A DNA stretch of 64,000 nucleotides, from positions 1 to 64,000 of the forward strand of contig JAQMWT010000023.1 of assembly GCA_029834535.1 (NCBI GenBank), written 5' to 3'. Made by a program: the position numbers and the translations under genes. Positions 43,338-54,472 of the stretch are shown here, piece by piece. Under the pieces are notes generated by a model. It ran no database searches. It was not told the origin of the DNA and was given only the letters and a program-made list of their open reading frames with translations. The stretch's first letter is position 1; each line of letters opens with the position of its first letter. The DNA comes from Chrysophaeum taylorii. Taxonomy: Eukaryota > Sar > Pelagophyceae > Pelagomonadales > Pelagomonadaceae.

Positions 43338-43598
43338 GTAGGGTCGGATAAGAAAACGAGACTAGCCCGCGCCGCAACGACGGGTCCTACAACGCGTGGG
43401 CTTTTCCCTTTTTTTGCGTGAGGGGACGAAAGGATGCCGACTTCACTATGGGGACTAGTTCCATCGCGACGATCTCGCGGCGTGGCGGCACATACTGCTT
43501 GAGTACAAATGAACATAGCTCAGCGATCCGTTGAGTATGTCTTAGTACAAACTGAAACATAGTTAACGGCTCGTACGAACTTTCTTATCCGACCCTAC
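43338..43598. mobile_element. MITE-like element with 18-bp terminal inverted repeats
   Basis: GTAGGGTCGGATAAGAAA at 43338 is an exact inverted repeat of 43581-43598. The 261-bp unit has no coding capacity. CAGCA occurs on both sides (43333-43337 and 43599-43603), a likely 5-bp TSD. If the TIR is taken as GGGTCGGATAAG, a TA duplication is also possible. The superfamily is not determined. Confidence 0.85.
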
Positions 43599-44627
43599 CA
43601 GCAGCACCCACTGGCTTGGCACCAGCTACTGCCTCTCCCTCAGACCTTGAAATCTTATCACCCCATGTGACTCGGCTTGCACAACAGGTTTAGACGCTCC
43701 ATATGTCGCGTGACCTTCTCACTCGACGCTTTTATTCCTCCAGAGAGCTACACTATTATGTGTACGACACTGGAACATTTCACGCCTTTCACACCTATCT
43801 CCGCAAGAGGGTTTTCTCTCCGTAATACGGCTTTCCCTCTTTCCTTCCTTACCCTTCCGTCCTTCTATCTCAGATTATGAAGAATTAGATCTGCAGTTCA
43901 CTTCCAACAAGGAGTAGACCTCCAGGTGCGTACCGTCAGGTATGGGGCTGTCTGTTTAAGTAATGGAAGCTTCGTTCCTCGTTGTCAGTGTAAACGCTTC
44001 TATGGGACCTAATGTCCTTAAGGAGTTAGGGGTTAAATCCCTACCTTGTGTAGTAGCATGTGACAAGCGGAATGGTCTGTACACGCCTAAGACTGCACGC
44101 AGTCTCTACCATGTACCCGGAGAGGGTCAAATCTCTCCAGGTTATGGGCCCAGATGCGTAGGTGTGTCAGCCCAACTGTGTTGTGCGTATAAATGGAGTG
44201 ATCAGTTTGCGCCTGATTACGAGTACAATGCGACAATGTGTTTGGCGGTAGTCTACTGTACATATCTGCTGTGTGACGGTATTTGACCACCAGTTAATTT
44301 GGTTTGTGACCGAGTTGGGTCGGCAACTGGTCATATGCACTCGCATAGCCAATAAAATTAAAATTTGTCCTACACAAGCCGCGGAAACTTGTACGGGTTT
44401 TTCTTTTTCTTCCATTCCCCAACAAAAGACTGTCTGCTCGAGAATTAATCCATTATTCAGTCTCAAATCATCATGCTTAAATGGCATAATGATTTGTTTG
44501 GTCTTGTATATATGCTCACGCTTAAAATAGCGAAATGTACATATCCCTCTACATGTTAGAAACCCTTTATTCGAACATGTCAAATTGTTTTATCCTTCCT
44601 ATAACCTATTTTCCATAGGTCACAACT
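43599..44627 (+). other. Unassigned segment, then LTR/leader of family C copy 1
   Basis: 43599-43900 shows no recognisable gene. From about 44100 sequences such as CAGGTTATGGGCCCAG match the LTR-leader regions of family C copies 2 and 3, so this part is the diverged 5' end of copy 1. The exact LTR limits cannot be set. The AT-rich tail leads to the ATG at 44628. Confidence 0.5.
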
Positions 44628-46207
44628 ATGTCAAAACAAAAACCAATATCCACTACGGATATTTATAAGCAAGAACAAATCCTCGTTGATAAACTCAACG
44701 CTGGATTGCGCTTCCAAGACAACTCGACGAAGGTAAGCTTGCAAATTGAGATGCTTCGCAGGCATATGACAAGTCCATACGTGGACGCGTTATTCTGCTT
44801 CGATTCGTATGACGCTTACACCCGGAATTCTCCGGAGTATAACCAACTTCTTGAACAAGAAGTTGATATCATCTTCGCTCAATGGGAAGCTGAAAAAATA
44901 AACGACTTACATTTACCTAATGAAGATGCCTTGCCTGATCATCTTAAAACTTGGCACGTTAACTCTTCACATCAACTATCAGTCGATGTTCGAAATTACA
45001 TCGAACGACTTTACTACCAAGAGTCGTACAATCTCGTTCGTCCCGAATTAAATGAGGATGTTAAGCGTGTTCTCACTTTAGTAGATACCCGATTCCCTAA
45101 ATCAATTGTGTATGATTCATCTCTAACAAACATATCCTTTACAGGTCTCTCTAATGCCGATTGGATCAAACACTGCGATACTTACGCTGGTTTCTTGCAC
45201 ACATTCTTCAATATAGAACCACAAGAACGCCCTGCTCTCGCCATGTGGCCTCAATTAAAGAAGATTTATGCACTGACTGCACATCCTAATAAACTACGTG
45301 CAGTAATGCTTTTAGCTTACCATCACTATGAGACAGTGTCATGTACAGATGTCACTGAGCTTGAATCCCAGTTTAATCGAATGTCCTTAAATGTTAATTG
45401 GTATGCTCATGTATTTGTCGAACAACTCCTTGCTTTCCAAACTCAGGCAAAGCAATTAAATAATGATGAAGCATCAATCCAATTTAATGATTCCATAATC
45501 ACACTCGAAGCTCACGAGGAGATCTATCGTCTATATGCTAATCCCTCGGATCACGAGCGCTATTCTCAGTCTTTATTGGAATGGTGTAAACTCTACGAGA
45601 CACGCTCTGGGAACAACTCGACTCACGATCCTGAAGTTTTAAAGCTAGTTGATCCTAACGACGTTCGTCCGTTATTGGAGTTCCTGTTAAAGATATATAA
45701 TGAAACAAAATTTTCATCTAACCGACGCTTGGATAAACCAGCATCATGGATTCCATACATCCCTGGTACTACCGCTACCAAGCCACGTACGGTATTATTG
45801 ATGGATACTATTCATCAATCCCGCGACTCGCTAAACAATGCTTACTCATTGTTAGCTACTGTGGCTGGTCAGTCCGGCTTTGACGCTCGCAAGCTTCGTA
45901 ATGCAAAAGATAAAGCATCGACAATTTCACCTCGTGATACGTCTTACTATCGTCCACCTTCAAATTATAACGTTAAAGGCACCAGTTTCGACCGTCCTGT
46001 CTACTCACATTCCCCTAACCGCAACTCACGCTCTAACATGTCTCTTATGGACCGGGCTACTTATCAAGTTGATCGTCTTCGCCACCTGTTTGGTAAATTA
46101 CTGGAAGCGAATCCCAATCCCCCCACCGATTCTAATATGGTACTGGAAGAAATGAAGAGCTTTCTGAGTACCCTTTGGACAACTGCCTCTCAAGCTTCGA
46201 CACAGTC
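44628..46207 (+). pseudogene. Family C copy 1 Gag, truncated
   Basis: ATG 44628 opens an undamaged frame of about 527 codons (MSKQKPISTTDIYKQEQILV). It is the cleanest Gag in the window. Regions shared with copies 2 and 3 include VSLQIEMLRRHM, FCFDSYDAYTRN, TYAGFLHTFFNIE, LEWCKLYETRSG and DARKLRNAKD. At 46208 the LTR of copy 2 begins, so the last ~28 codons of the apparent ORF are LTR sequence and the protease and rest are missing. The base composition is AT-rich, unlike the Gypsy elements. Confidence 0.75.
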
Positions 46208-47411
46208 TGCAGAGAAATCTGCTGCCTCTTACCCTTATCCGTCCGTTGAGAACGTGATCTCTTCCTCACCCTTCTTCCTTTCTACACAATAAAATAGTCC
46301 TCTGATTTGTGCTTACGCTCATCATCATGGTCTAGCGCGTCCCGAGGTATGTAGCACTATACACTTTACCTTTCTCGTGTAGTTCTAGATGCCGCCTGTC
46401 GTGTTCTGAGGATATAGGGAACATACCTTTTCATTCCCCGAATTAAATACTGCCAGACGTTCATGATGAGACGGGATGGTTTCCCAGGTGACTTGCCACT
46501 GCTTGCTAAATGCTCTGCAGGTTATGGGCCCAGGCGGGTCCCTGATAAACCATGTGTTAAAACGTGCACGTAACCTATGGGTATTGGGCTGTTACCGCGC
46601 CGGCCCAGCCTCGCCACGTAAACACGCTTGTGAATACAACGCCATTACCATTGGGCTGTATATAACACATTTTGCACACGTGATCGTGTAACCTTGTGTG
46701 CACCTGTTCATAGTATCGTAACTAACTAACTAACTTCAGACCTCTCCCGAGCATGGGAGCCAGGCCGAACCGACAGGAGCCAGTCCGGAATCACGGGCCT
46801 GTAGACGAGGAGCGCCGAAAGGTCGGTCGGCGGAGAGTGACCATCAAGCTTGTCGCCATGCGACGAGGAGACGGCGATGTGACTGACAACCAACTCGTCG
46901 ATAACCTTCCGTCTTCGCCCCCGGCCATACCCCGTCCCACTGCGAACGTTCCGGCTGCCAACCGGCCCGCTCGGGAGGCGAATAGGTGCCAACCTACGCC
47001 GGGAGGGCGGATGCCCTCGCAAGGCTCAGGATTCATGAGGCACCGTCCTCCATCGCAACCGCAGTCGGCGATCAGGGTTAGCATAGTATCGTATTGTCAT
47101 GTCAATGTTGATGTGTGTGTAATTGGCTAGCCTGTACTCTTGCACACATGTTATGGAATATTTTGGGTACGTCCACTCGTACATTCCATGGCAATGCACT
47201 TAACAAGCTCCTTGAGAGCACCAAAACTAACCAGCTGCCTGAGTGACTACGCTTAGCGGCACTACTCTGGACTTACAGCTTGCACAGTCGTCAAATAGAC
47301 ATCTTTCCATCGAAAACGATGAGTGTACATAGACGCCGATAGACAGACCCCCTTAGAATGTCTAGACAGTGTAAACTGCGTGACTGAACCCACAGGTTCC
47401 CCGTCAACTGC
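46208..47411 (+). repeat. Family C copy 2 LTR and leader
   Basis: It starts TGCAGAGAAATCTGC and is collinear with the reverse complement of 53690-54472 (shared CTCATCATCATGGTCTAGCGC, TGAGACGGGATGGT and GGAATATTTTGGGTA). The SINE-like element at 46720-47081 interrupts it. The boundary between LTR and leader is not resolved because no second LTR of the same copy is present. Confidence 0.65.
46720..47081 (-). mobile_element. SINE-like element in the family C LTR
   Basis: A 362-bp minus-strand element with TAAC-repeat tail, flanked by the 11-bp duplication CATAGTATCGT (46709-46719 and 47082-47092). It is nearly identical to 60997-61364. Only the final ~60 bp match the LINE 3' end. Confidence 0.88.
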
Positions 47412-49721
47412 TATGGCAGAACACGCAGCACGAGCCGCACCCAAGGCGATCACAGGTGCGGATATATTAAGCTCGAAGCTCCTGTAGTTGAGTTTCTTAA
47501 CGATGGAAATCGATTTCAGCTTCAGACTCGCAAGGTATCCTTGCAAATCAAGCATATAAAGCAATTGTTACGGTCCAGTCATGCCGATGCCTTCCTCGAG
47601 TACGACTCGTACGAAGCATGTACTCGGTCATGCAAGGACTACGAGATCCTCCGGAATCAAATTCTCGATCGCGTTTTCCTGGAATGGAAGACCGATAGGG
47701 CTGCTGATCTCCGTTTAGCTGTTGATGAATTGCCCCCTGAGTATCAGGAATGGCATTTCACCAACGAAGCTTTCCCCAACTTACTTGATGCAGAAGTAGC
47801 TCAGCTAACTACTGTCTGTTACTACTATGAAGTCAAGGCATTACGTCCTGAAATCAATGCTCGTTGCTTAGAAGAGGAACGAATCTTAAATCGCGCGCAC
47901 CCGAAGGCACTAGCTTTCGACACCCGTGTTCGTGCCCCGGTTACCATGTTTTCGTTAACTGCAGCTGACTGGCACACTTACCAGAACACGTACGCTACAT
48001 TCTTGCATACTTACTTCAATCTTGAAAGTGTCGGAAAACCGGCACTTGCGGCCTGGCCCGCCATCAATGAGGTATACAACAAAAGTTATTTACCCAACAA
48101 GGCTCGAGCTATTATGCTCATTGCCTTTAGTCACTACGAGTCTGTTACGACTACTGATGTGTCTTATTTGAAACAGCAATTTAACTCTGTTGTTTATAAT
48201 CCTAACTGGCATGTCCATGTATTTATCGAAGCTGTCCTAGCATTTAGGCAAATCTCTTACCAACTTAACCAGGAAGAGACTGACCTTCAATTCGACTTTG
48301 GCACTCTTTGCAGAAAAATCTATGAAGAGATACATCGGCATTATGCCGATAATACCAGCAACGGCCGTTACGATCGTGGTTGGGTAGATTGGTGTTATAT
48401 GTACGAAACCCGATCTTCATCTCGACCTGTGCCAGAAGCTGAACGATTGTGTCACCCTACCAACCCTAGCTACATTATAGAATATGCATTAGACTTATAT
48501 AATGTAGTATCAAATGGGTCGAACAAAAGACGCTTAGAACGCCCCGTTTCTTGGCAACCCTATGTCGAAGGTCTATCATCTCAACCAAAGCCAAAGTTAC
48601 TACTTACAAATACGCTGGATTTAGCAGACAAAAGTCCGACTCAAACTGCCAACACACTCGCCTTCATCACTGCGTCTCAACCTGGTACATCTTCCACGTT
48701 TAATGCTAGACGCTTGCGTAACTCTAATGATGCTCGCTAGCCTTTCTCTCGCAGCGACTTATCGTATTATCGTTCTGGTGATTCTTACGTCACCAAGAAA
48801 ACTGCTGGGCAGTCCCATGACCGTCCAATTTACCCCCGCACTTTTGACAGGTCCTCTCGGTCTAACATGCAATTATTAGATCGAACAAATCACACCTTAA
48901 ACACCCTGCGAGAACAGTGTAGTGAACTTACGAAGCAAGTGACAGATAATGATACCACGGCTCAGCTACAACCGAATATCAACAAGTTATTTGAGACTCT
49001 ATTACAATCAGCTGACATTCTGTCAACGACATCTACTGATGACAACAGTAATTTACTTCGTATAAACGAACAACTCATGTTTGCAGAAGACATCATTTAT
49101 GATGTAGACGTTCATCTATCCTCGACCGAAAAGTCGTTAAACTACGTGGAGCCACAACACCATACTGTTGTTACTGCTCCCATCCCAAAGGCAACTCCTC
49201 CTACTACAGACACGAAGAATCCCCCCAACACACAGGGTAATCCCTCCAATATTGTGCCTAGCCTCTTTACTGCTTCCGCCATCTCGGCTTTACCACCAGC
49301 GTTACTGTCCTCGCTATCTTCACAGGTCCAATCTGCCCTCAACCTACCACCGCAAGCCGAAACCAAAAGGGATGCCGATCATACTTCGCTATCGTCATTT
49401 GATGAAAAGCACGGCTTGGCTGATGAGGCTGACGAACCATCACCACCTGTTCAACCGATAATTATTCAAACGAATCTGCTATTGCTGGAGAACTTCTTCA
49501 CAGCCAGCCTCTCCACTACTTGCCCACATTCGGAAAACGCCTTCCTCACCAACTACATGAAGGTAAACAGTGTCCCTCCACATTGTTCTTTTCTATATTT
49601 TGACTCTTGTGCTACCATCTCATTGATGTCCACTTACGATTTTGCAATACCCAATCACATTATTCCACTGGACTCCAAATACGCGCCGATTGTTATTCAA
49701 ACAGCCACTGGACAACAACGT
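47412..49721 (+). pseudogene. Family C copy 2 Gag and protease
   Basis: ATG 47412 (MAEHAARAAPKAI) is followed by a frameshift near 47480 and then a long Gag frame (VSLQIKHIKQLLRSSHADAF). TAG at 48738 interrupts NSNDAR/PFSRSDLSYYR in frame. Coiled-coil and Ser/Thr/Pro-rich parts follow, and the protease core FLYFDSCATISLMSTYDF has D-S-C-A for D-[ST]-G-A. At 49722 the frame enters a Copia fragment. The layout matches copy 3, where an MTase domain follows the protease. Confidence 0.7.
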
Positions 49722-50544
49722 GCCGTTTGTCTTCTCTCGCTGTTGGCGCACCGCTTTTCCCGATCTCCGCGTCTCTTTCTTTTTGTCCTGCTTGTGCTCT
49801 AGGTAAAATGCATGCTGCGCATGTTGGCCAACGTAAAGCACATGCTTCCGCTTCCACTTCGCTTCCTGCCTCCGAGCCTTTGTCTCGTCCACGTGCCGTT
49901 GCGCCCTACCTTATTATCCACGCCGATCTCATGTTTGCAGGCGTCCCATCCTTCGTTTATCAAGACCGCGCGGTCCTCACGTTTGTCGATGATCATACGC
50001 GCCGCCGCACACGTTACTTTGCTCCACGACACGATGCACTTACGAACGCTCGTCAACTCGAACTTTTTCCGTCTACCGTGGTTCGCCCATTTGGATATCG
50101 CATTGCCCTCATCTACACCGATCGTGACCGCTCTCTTATGGGCCGATTTGAAACCTTCTGCCTGGGCAACAACATCGCTCTCAAACGTGCTCCTGCAGCT
50201 CAGTCCAAAACTTCACAGGCGCACGCTTTTTCTGGTGTTGTGGAACGCTCTCATCGCGCAACTGCTGATATTACTCGCACTCTTTTGGTGCATGCGCACC
50301 GTCCACCTGATTTTTGGCGTTGGGCCATGGAAACGGCTGACATCATCTCTGAGCGCATGCCAAACGCCTCTAACCCTGGATATATGACGCCATATGAAAT
50401 GCTACATGAAACTCTCCCCCGTGTCGATTTTCTTGGTGTTTGGGGCTGTCCTGCTGCAATTCTTACTGGCGACAAATGGCCTACCAAAGCTATAACAGGT
50501 ATCTTCATTGGGTATCCCTCTGCAGGCCCTGGATATCGCATATT
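49722..50544 (+). mobile_element. 823-bp Copia integrase fragment, inserted without LTRs
   Basis: Matches the minus-strand Copia segment 25421-24599 over exactly 823 bp with no net indel and few substitutions (PFGYRIALIYTDRD and FSGVVERSHRATA versus nearly the same). It keeps CPACALGK where the resident Copia has CPAYALGK, so the donor was another copy. Breakpoints lie inside the integrase gene on both sides and no LTR is present. It looks like filler DNA from break repair or template switching. Confidence 0.85.
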
Positions 50545-51050
50545 CGCACAGATAGGTAGGGAAGCGGTCGACTACATCAACAGTGTAGTCCAGTGTGGCG
50601 TGAATGTGGTTAGCTACGGTGATGTGATCCTTGTGAATGCACTTGTGAGGGGGTGTTATCTCCGCAAGTAGAACTAAAGGTTTGAGTAGTTTGATGACAG
50701 ATAGCATACTGTCAAAGAGGGAGTCATCGAGCAAACTGGCCAAGTCGGATGTTTTGGTGCTCTTGAGAAGATTTCGGTTGGTACAAGGGGGGGTGATTTC
50801 TATCACATCACAGTAAAAATTCCGTCTTTCATCCTCCGTTATAGACTGGAGATGATTGAGGAAGGAGGGTAGAGATTCGAAAATAATAATCTTTGGAAAG
50901 TGTTTGCGCAACATGCGTACAAGCGTTTCGTCGGACTCAACAGCAATCTGCAATCTTAACGTGGATGTTTAAGCCCAAGTCAATGGTGGCCTGTGACAGG
51001 AACGCAGGTCTCGACAATCCAGAGTATAGTAACATGACAGTTGGTTTACG
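50545..51050 (-). pseudogene. Family C copy 3 MTase-like domain
   Basis: The minus strand encodes TVMLLYSGLSRPAFLSQATI, aligned with C5-MTase motif I, then VESDETLVRMLRKHFPKI (motifs II-III). RNFYCDVIEITPPCTNRNLL follows (motif IV; PPC codons about 50783-50791, PCT in place of PCQ). LVLLAEITPPH stands at motif VI with the Glu but not ENV. A 7-bp direct duplication (ATTGCAG) near 50945 shifts the frame just after motif I. The Copia fragment cuts off the C-terminal half. The assignment rests on motif order and similarity to the element R MTase. Confidence 0.6.
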
Positions 51051-51563
51051 AGAACCATTGTTGGTAGTTGATAGGAATGCTGGACGGGTGCGTAGCCAGG
51101 TGAGAGGTGGAGTGTTGTTTCTTGCATATTCATTCTGCTTCCGAAGGTTGAGAAGTAGAGTACGCAGCCACGGTCGAGTTTTGAGCTTGGTGACCAGGAA
51201 ATTGTAATAGTGGTAACGGTCACGGTTTTCGTTGTACCTCTTCAGCGGGAAGGATAGTGAACGTAGCTCAAGGTTCCTATCGCGTGCAAGTGTGTAGGGT
51301 AGACACGGTAGTGCCGGGAGGTCATGGTCGACGTAGTGAATGGGCACATGCACGTCTTTGTCAAGTAAGCTAGTGAGATGCGACATATTTGGCTGTTCAC
51401 TGTCATTGAGAGTGACAGTTAGCTGAGCCTTGTTCCACTCAGGGGCACTTAAGATGAATAAGTGTCGACCCTGCACCGGTTTGAGGAATAGGGCATAGTC
51501 AAGCTTGACGTAGCCAATGTCTGGGTGAGCAGGTAAAGGGGATACTATATTTTTTGTAACCAT
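51051..51563 (-). pseudogene. Family C copy 3 region between protease and MTase
   Basis: The frame begins MVTKNIVSPLPAHPDIGYVK, DYALFLKPVQGRHLFILSAP, which reads like the C-terminal half of a retroviral-type protease, and continues with LPYTLARDRNLELRSLSFPL up to motif I. It is short of any other motif. In element R a spacer of similar length separates protease and MTase. Confidence 0.5.
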
Positions 51564-51619
51564 GATATGCGATACCTGCTGTTGTCCAGTGGCAGTTTGG
51601 ACAGTTAACTAGGGCACAT

Positions 51620-53590
51620 TTAGCGTAAATCAAATGTAGTCATCAGCGAGATGGAGGCACAACTGTCTAAGTATGGAAATTGAAAATGGAGGGGAAGATT
51701 ATGGTCTCTCCGGTATTTGGTGAGAAAAGCGTTTTCGCAGGGAACACTGGTAGAAGGAATGCTGGCTGCGAACAAATTAGTTTGAGTGAGCAGTTTTGAG
51801 GTGACCACAACTTGTGAAAAGGTAATAGGAACGACGGGCGCGGTAGGTTCCCCGTTGTCCTTGCCGAGACCGTTGTTAAGATCGAAGGGTGAGAGATCTT
51901 GTGGGTTGCTCGACAATGTAGTATTGGCCGCTGCTTGATCGGAACTCCTTCGGCACATTGCTGCAGTGACATGTGACGGGAGCTCAGTATATCGCTCAGA
52001 TGACAATTTTGCTATAGTGTCAGCAGTACAATTGACTGGTTCCGCGGCAGCACTGGCCGGTGAAGAGCTGGTACCACTCGAGTTAGATGGAGTAGAGGTG
52101 TTGGGTGCAGACATGGTAGGTTGGTCTCCCCCATAGTTTAACGACGCTTCGGTCGAAAGCAGATGTATGTCAACATCCCGAACGATATCTTCGGCATAGG
52201 AAAGTTGATCATTTAAGCGGAGTAGGTCTGTATTGTCGTCAGGGTTGGACGTAGTAGCGATAGTATATGCAGATTGCAACAACGTTTCAAATAGCTTTGT
52301 AATCTTATCTTGCAGCTGAGAGGTAGTGGTAGTTTGATTGACGTGTTTGGAGAGCTCCCGGATTCGGTATTTGAGTGCGTGCATAGTATGCTTAGTGCGA
52401 TCTAACAATTTCATATCAGATCGAGAAGGTCTGTCACAGGTGCGAGCATACACAGGGCGATCGTTAGATTGACTAGAACTGCGGGCTCTGGTGACATAGG
52501 AGTCACCGGATCGGTAGTAGCTAAGATCATTGGGCGAGAAGTGCTGACTAGCGTCTTTCGAGTTACGTAGGCGTCGAGCATTAAATGCGGGTTTCGACTG
52601 TTGTCCATTGGCTGAATTGGTAAGTGACGCAAATACATGTGCTGTGTGCGCCAGTTCAGTGTCTGTGGAGTCCAGCAGCTGAGTTCGCAGTAGTTTGGGC
52701 TTTTGGTGTGCGGACAATCCTTCTACGTAAGGGACCCAAGAGACTGGCGGTTCTAGGCGTCTTTTATCGCTTGTGGTATTGGACACTGAATTGTAGAGGT
52801 CCAGTGCGCACTCAAGAATGGCAGAACAGAGTCAGACGGATGACATAGTCTGCTGGCTTCAGGTTGCGCTCTAGTGGAGGTGCGTGTTTCGTAGATGAGG
52901 CACCAGTCGACCCATCCTCTATCGTAACGATTGTTGCTGGTGTTGTCAGAGGATAGTTGATTTTAGCTGCTCCTGAGAAAGCTGGGCAAGGGCAGCTTCA
53001 GTAAAGTTTGCGGACTCGGCAGTATGGCATAAGGAAAGCCGGCCATTGGAATCAGTAGTAAGAATAGCGCTGGGTCCAGACTCAGTAAAACGTTCTGGCC
53101 CATAGTTTAACGACATTTCGGTCGGAAACAGATGTGGGAAAGAGTTCCGCGTGAGGTCAAGTTCGAAAACGTGGGTGTCCAACGGTTGATTTGAAACAGG
53201 AGATGCTTGAAAGAATGCACACATTTAATGAACAACATGTACACCAATTATACACAACAGCGTTTAATTCTCGACTCAAGTACGAGACATCATTCGGAGA
53301 CACTGCTTCGAAAAAGGTTAAGTATTTCTTGGTAATGGCTGGCTAGGCCGAGAGCAAGTTCGCGAGAATGGGTGAGGTTAAGGTTGCATTCACCATCCTC
53401 AAGGCGATCGTTAATTTCGGGCGGAAAAGCCCTGACCTCGTTAGCGTAGCAAACAGTAGCCAACTGTGCTACTTGGTCTGATATGAGTGGGGACGCCTCA
53501 GATATGAGGCACCGTCGCTCTGGTGTTGGAGTGGTTGTTCTCGCCGAGAAAATCAACGGGAACCTTAGGTAAGGGAATGTCAGCACCCGG
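51620..53590 (-). pseudogene. Family C copy 3 Gag and protease core, rearranged
   Basis: The minus-strand N-terminal part (from 53586) has LISDQVAQLATVCYANEVRA, matching copy 2. At about 53300 it jumps to a piece of the protease-proximal spacer (TEMSLNYGPE), then returns to Gag at RYDRGWVDWC near 52930. The main frame 52786-51620 carries RRLEPPVSWVPYVEGLSA, MKLLDRTKHTMHALKYRIRE and the protease core QFPYLDSCASISLMTTFD. The internal jump means part of Gag was deleted or replaced. Confidence 0.65.
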
Positions 53591-53689
53591 ACTGCTTTGG
53601 GTGCGACCTTTACTGCTCGTTTTACAAGAGAACTGTGACTGAACCTGTGGGTTGTCGGGGAGCAGAATTGACACCATATAGAACATTAT

Positions 53690-54472
53690 AGGGGGCTCTG
53701 TCTAGCGGTAGTGTCTATGTACACTCATCCGGTAAAACAATGGAAGCGCCTATGTGGCAACTGTGCAAAACTGTGGTTCCTGCCAGTGTTAAAGGGGCAT
53801 ACACTAAACAGGCAGTTGGTAAAGGGGTGCTCGGAGAGCGGCATGTTGTGTACTATCGTGGAGCATCCAAAAAAGAGGACATACCCAAAATATTCCAAGC
53901 GTGCGTGCAACCAATACAGGACTTGTACAGCCTACACACACACTGACACTTTCACGACAATACGATACTATAAACAAGCACACAGGGGGTGCGCAGTCTT
54001 AACGTGTGCGATGTAGCTATGTACAAACCCAGGTTATAGCGTATACAAACAACCGTGTTGCACGGCGAGGCTAGATCCGCGCGGTAACGATCCAAAACCC
54101 AATGGTAAACGTGCATGCAACACATGATCTCTCAGGACCCCGCTGGGCCCATAACCTGCAGAGTATTCCGCTAGGCAGTGGTTAGATCACTGAGAGACCA
54201 TCCCGTCTCACCGCGTGAGTCTGGCAGTCTGGTAGGTTTCAGGGAACCCAGGCAGTGGTCCCCCTAGCCTCTTCACACGACAGACGATACATAGCAACAC
54301 ATCAGGGTAACATGTAATTACTACGTACCTGCGGGGCGCGCTAGACCATGATGATGAGCGTGAGCACAGATCAGAGGACTAATTGACTGTGTAGAAAGGA
54401 AGGAGAAGGGTAAGCAAGAGATCGCGTGCTCAACGGACGGAATAAGGGTAGGAGTTAGCAGATTTCTCTGCA
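53690..54472 (-). repeat. Family C copy 3 LTR and leader
   Basis: On the minus strand it starts TGCAGAGAAATCTGC at 54472 and is collinear with 46208-47411. Its start interrupts the Gypsy-C protease-spacer gene exactly after KPMEK. The other end of this insertion is not visible in the window. Confidence 0.7.

Noticed and set aside
46720-47081. ORFs inside the SINE-like elements (for example 46753-47130)
   Set aside because: They are open by chance in GC-rich SINE sequence; three elements show no conserved frame and the frames extend into flanking DNA.
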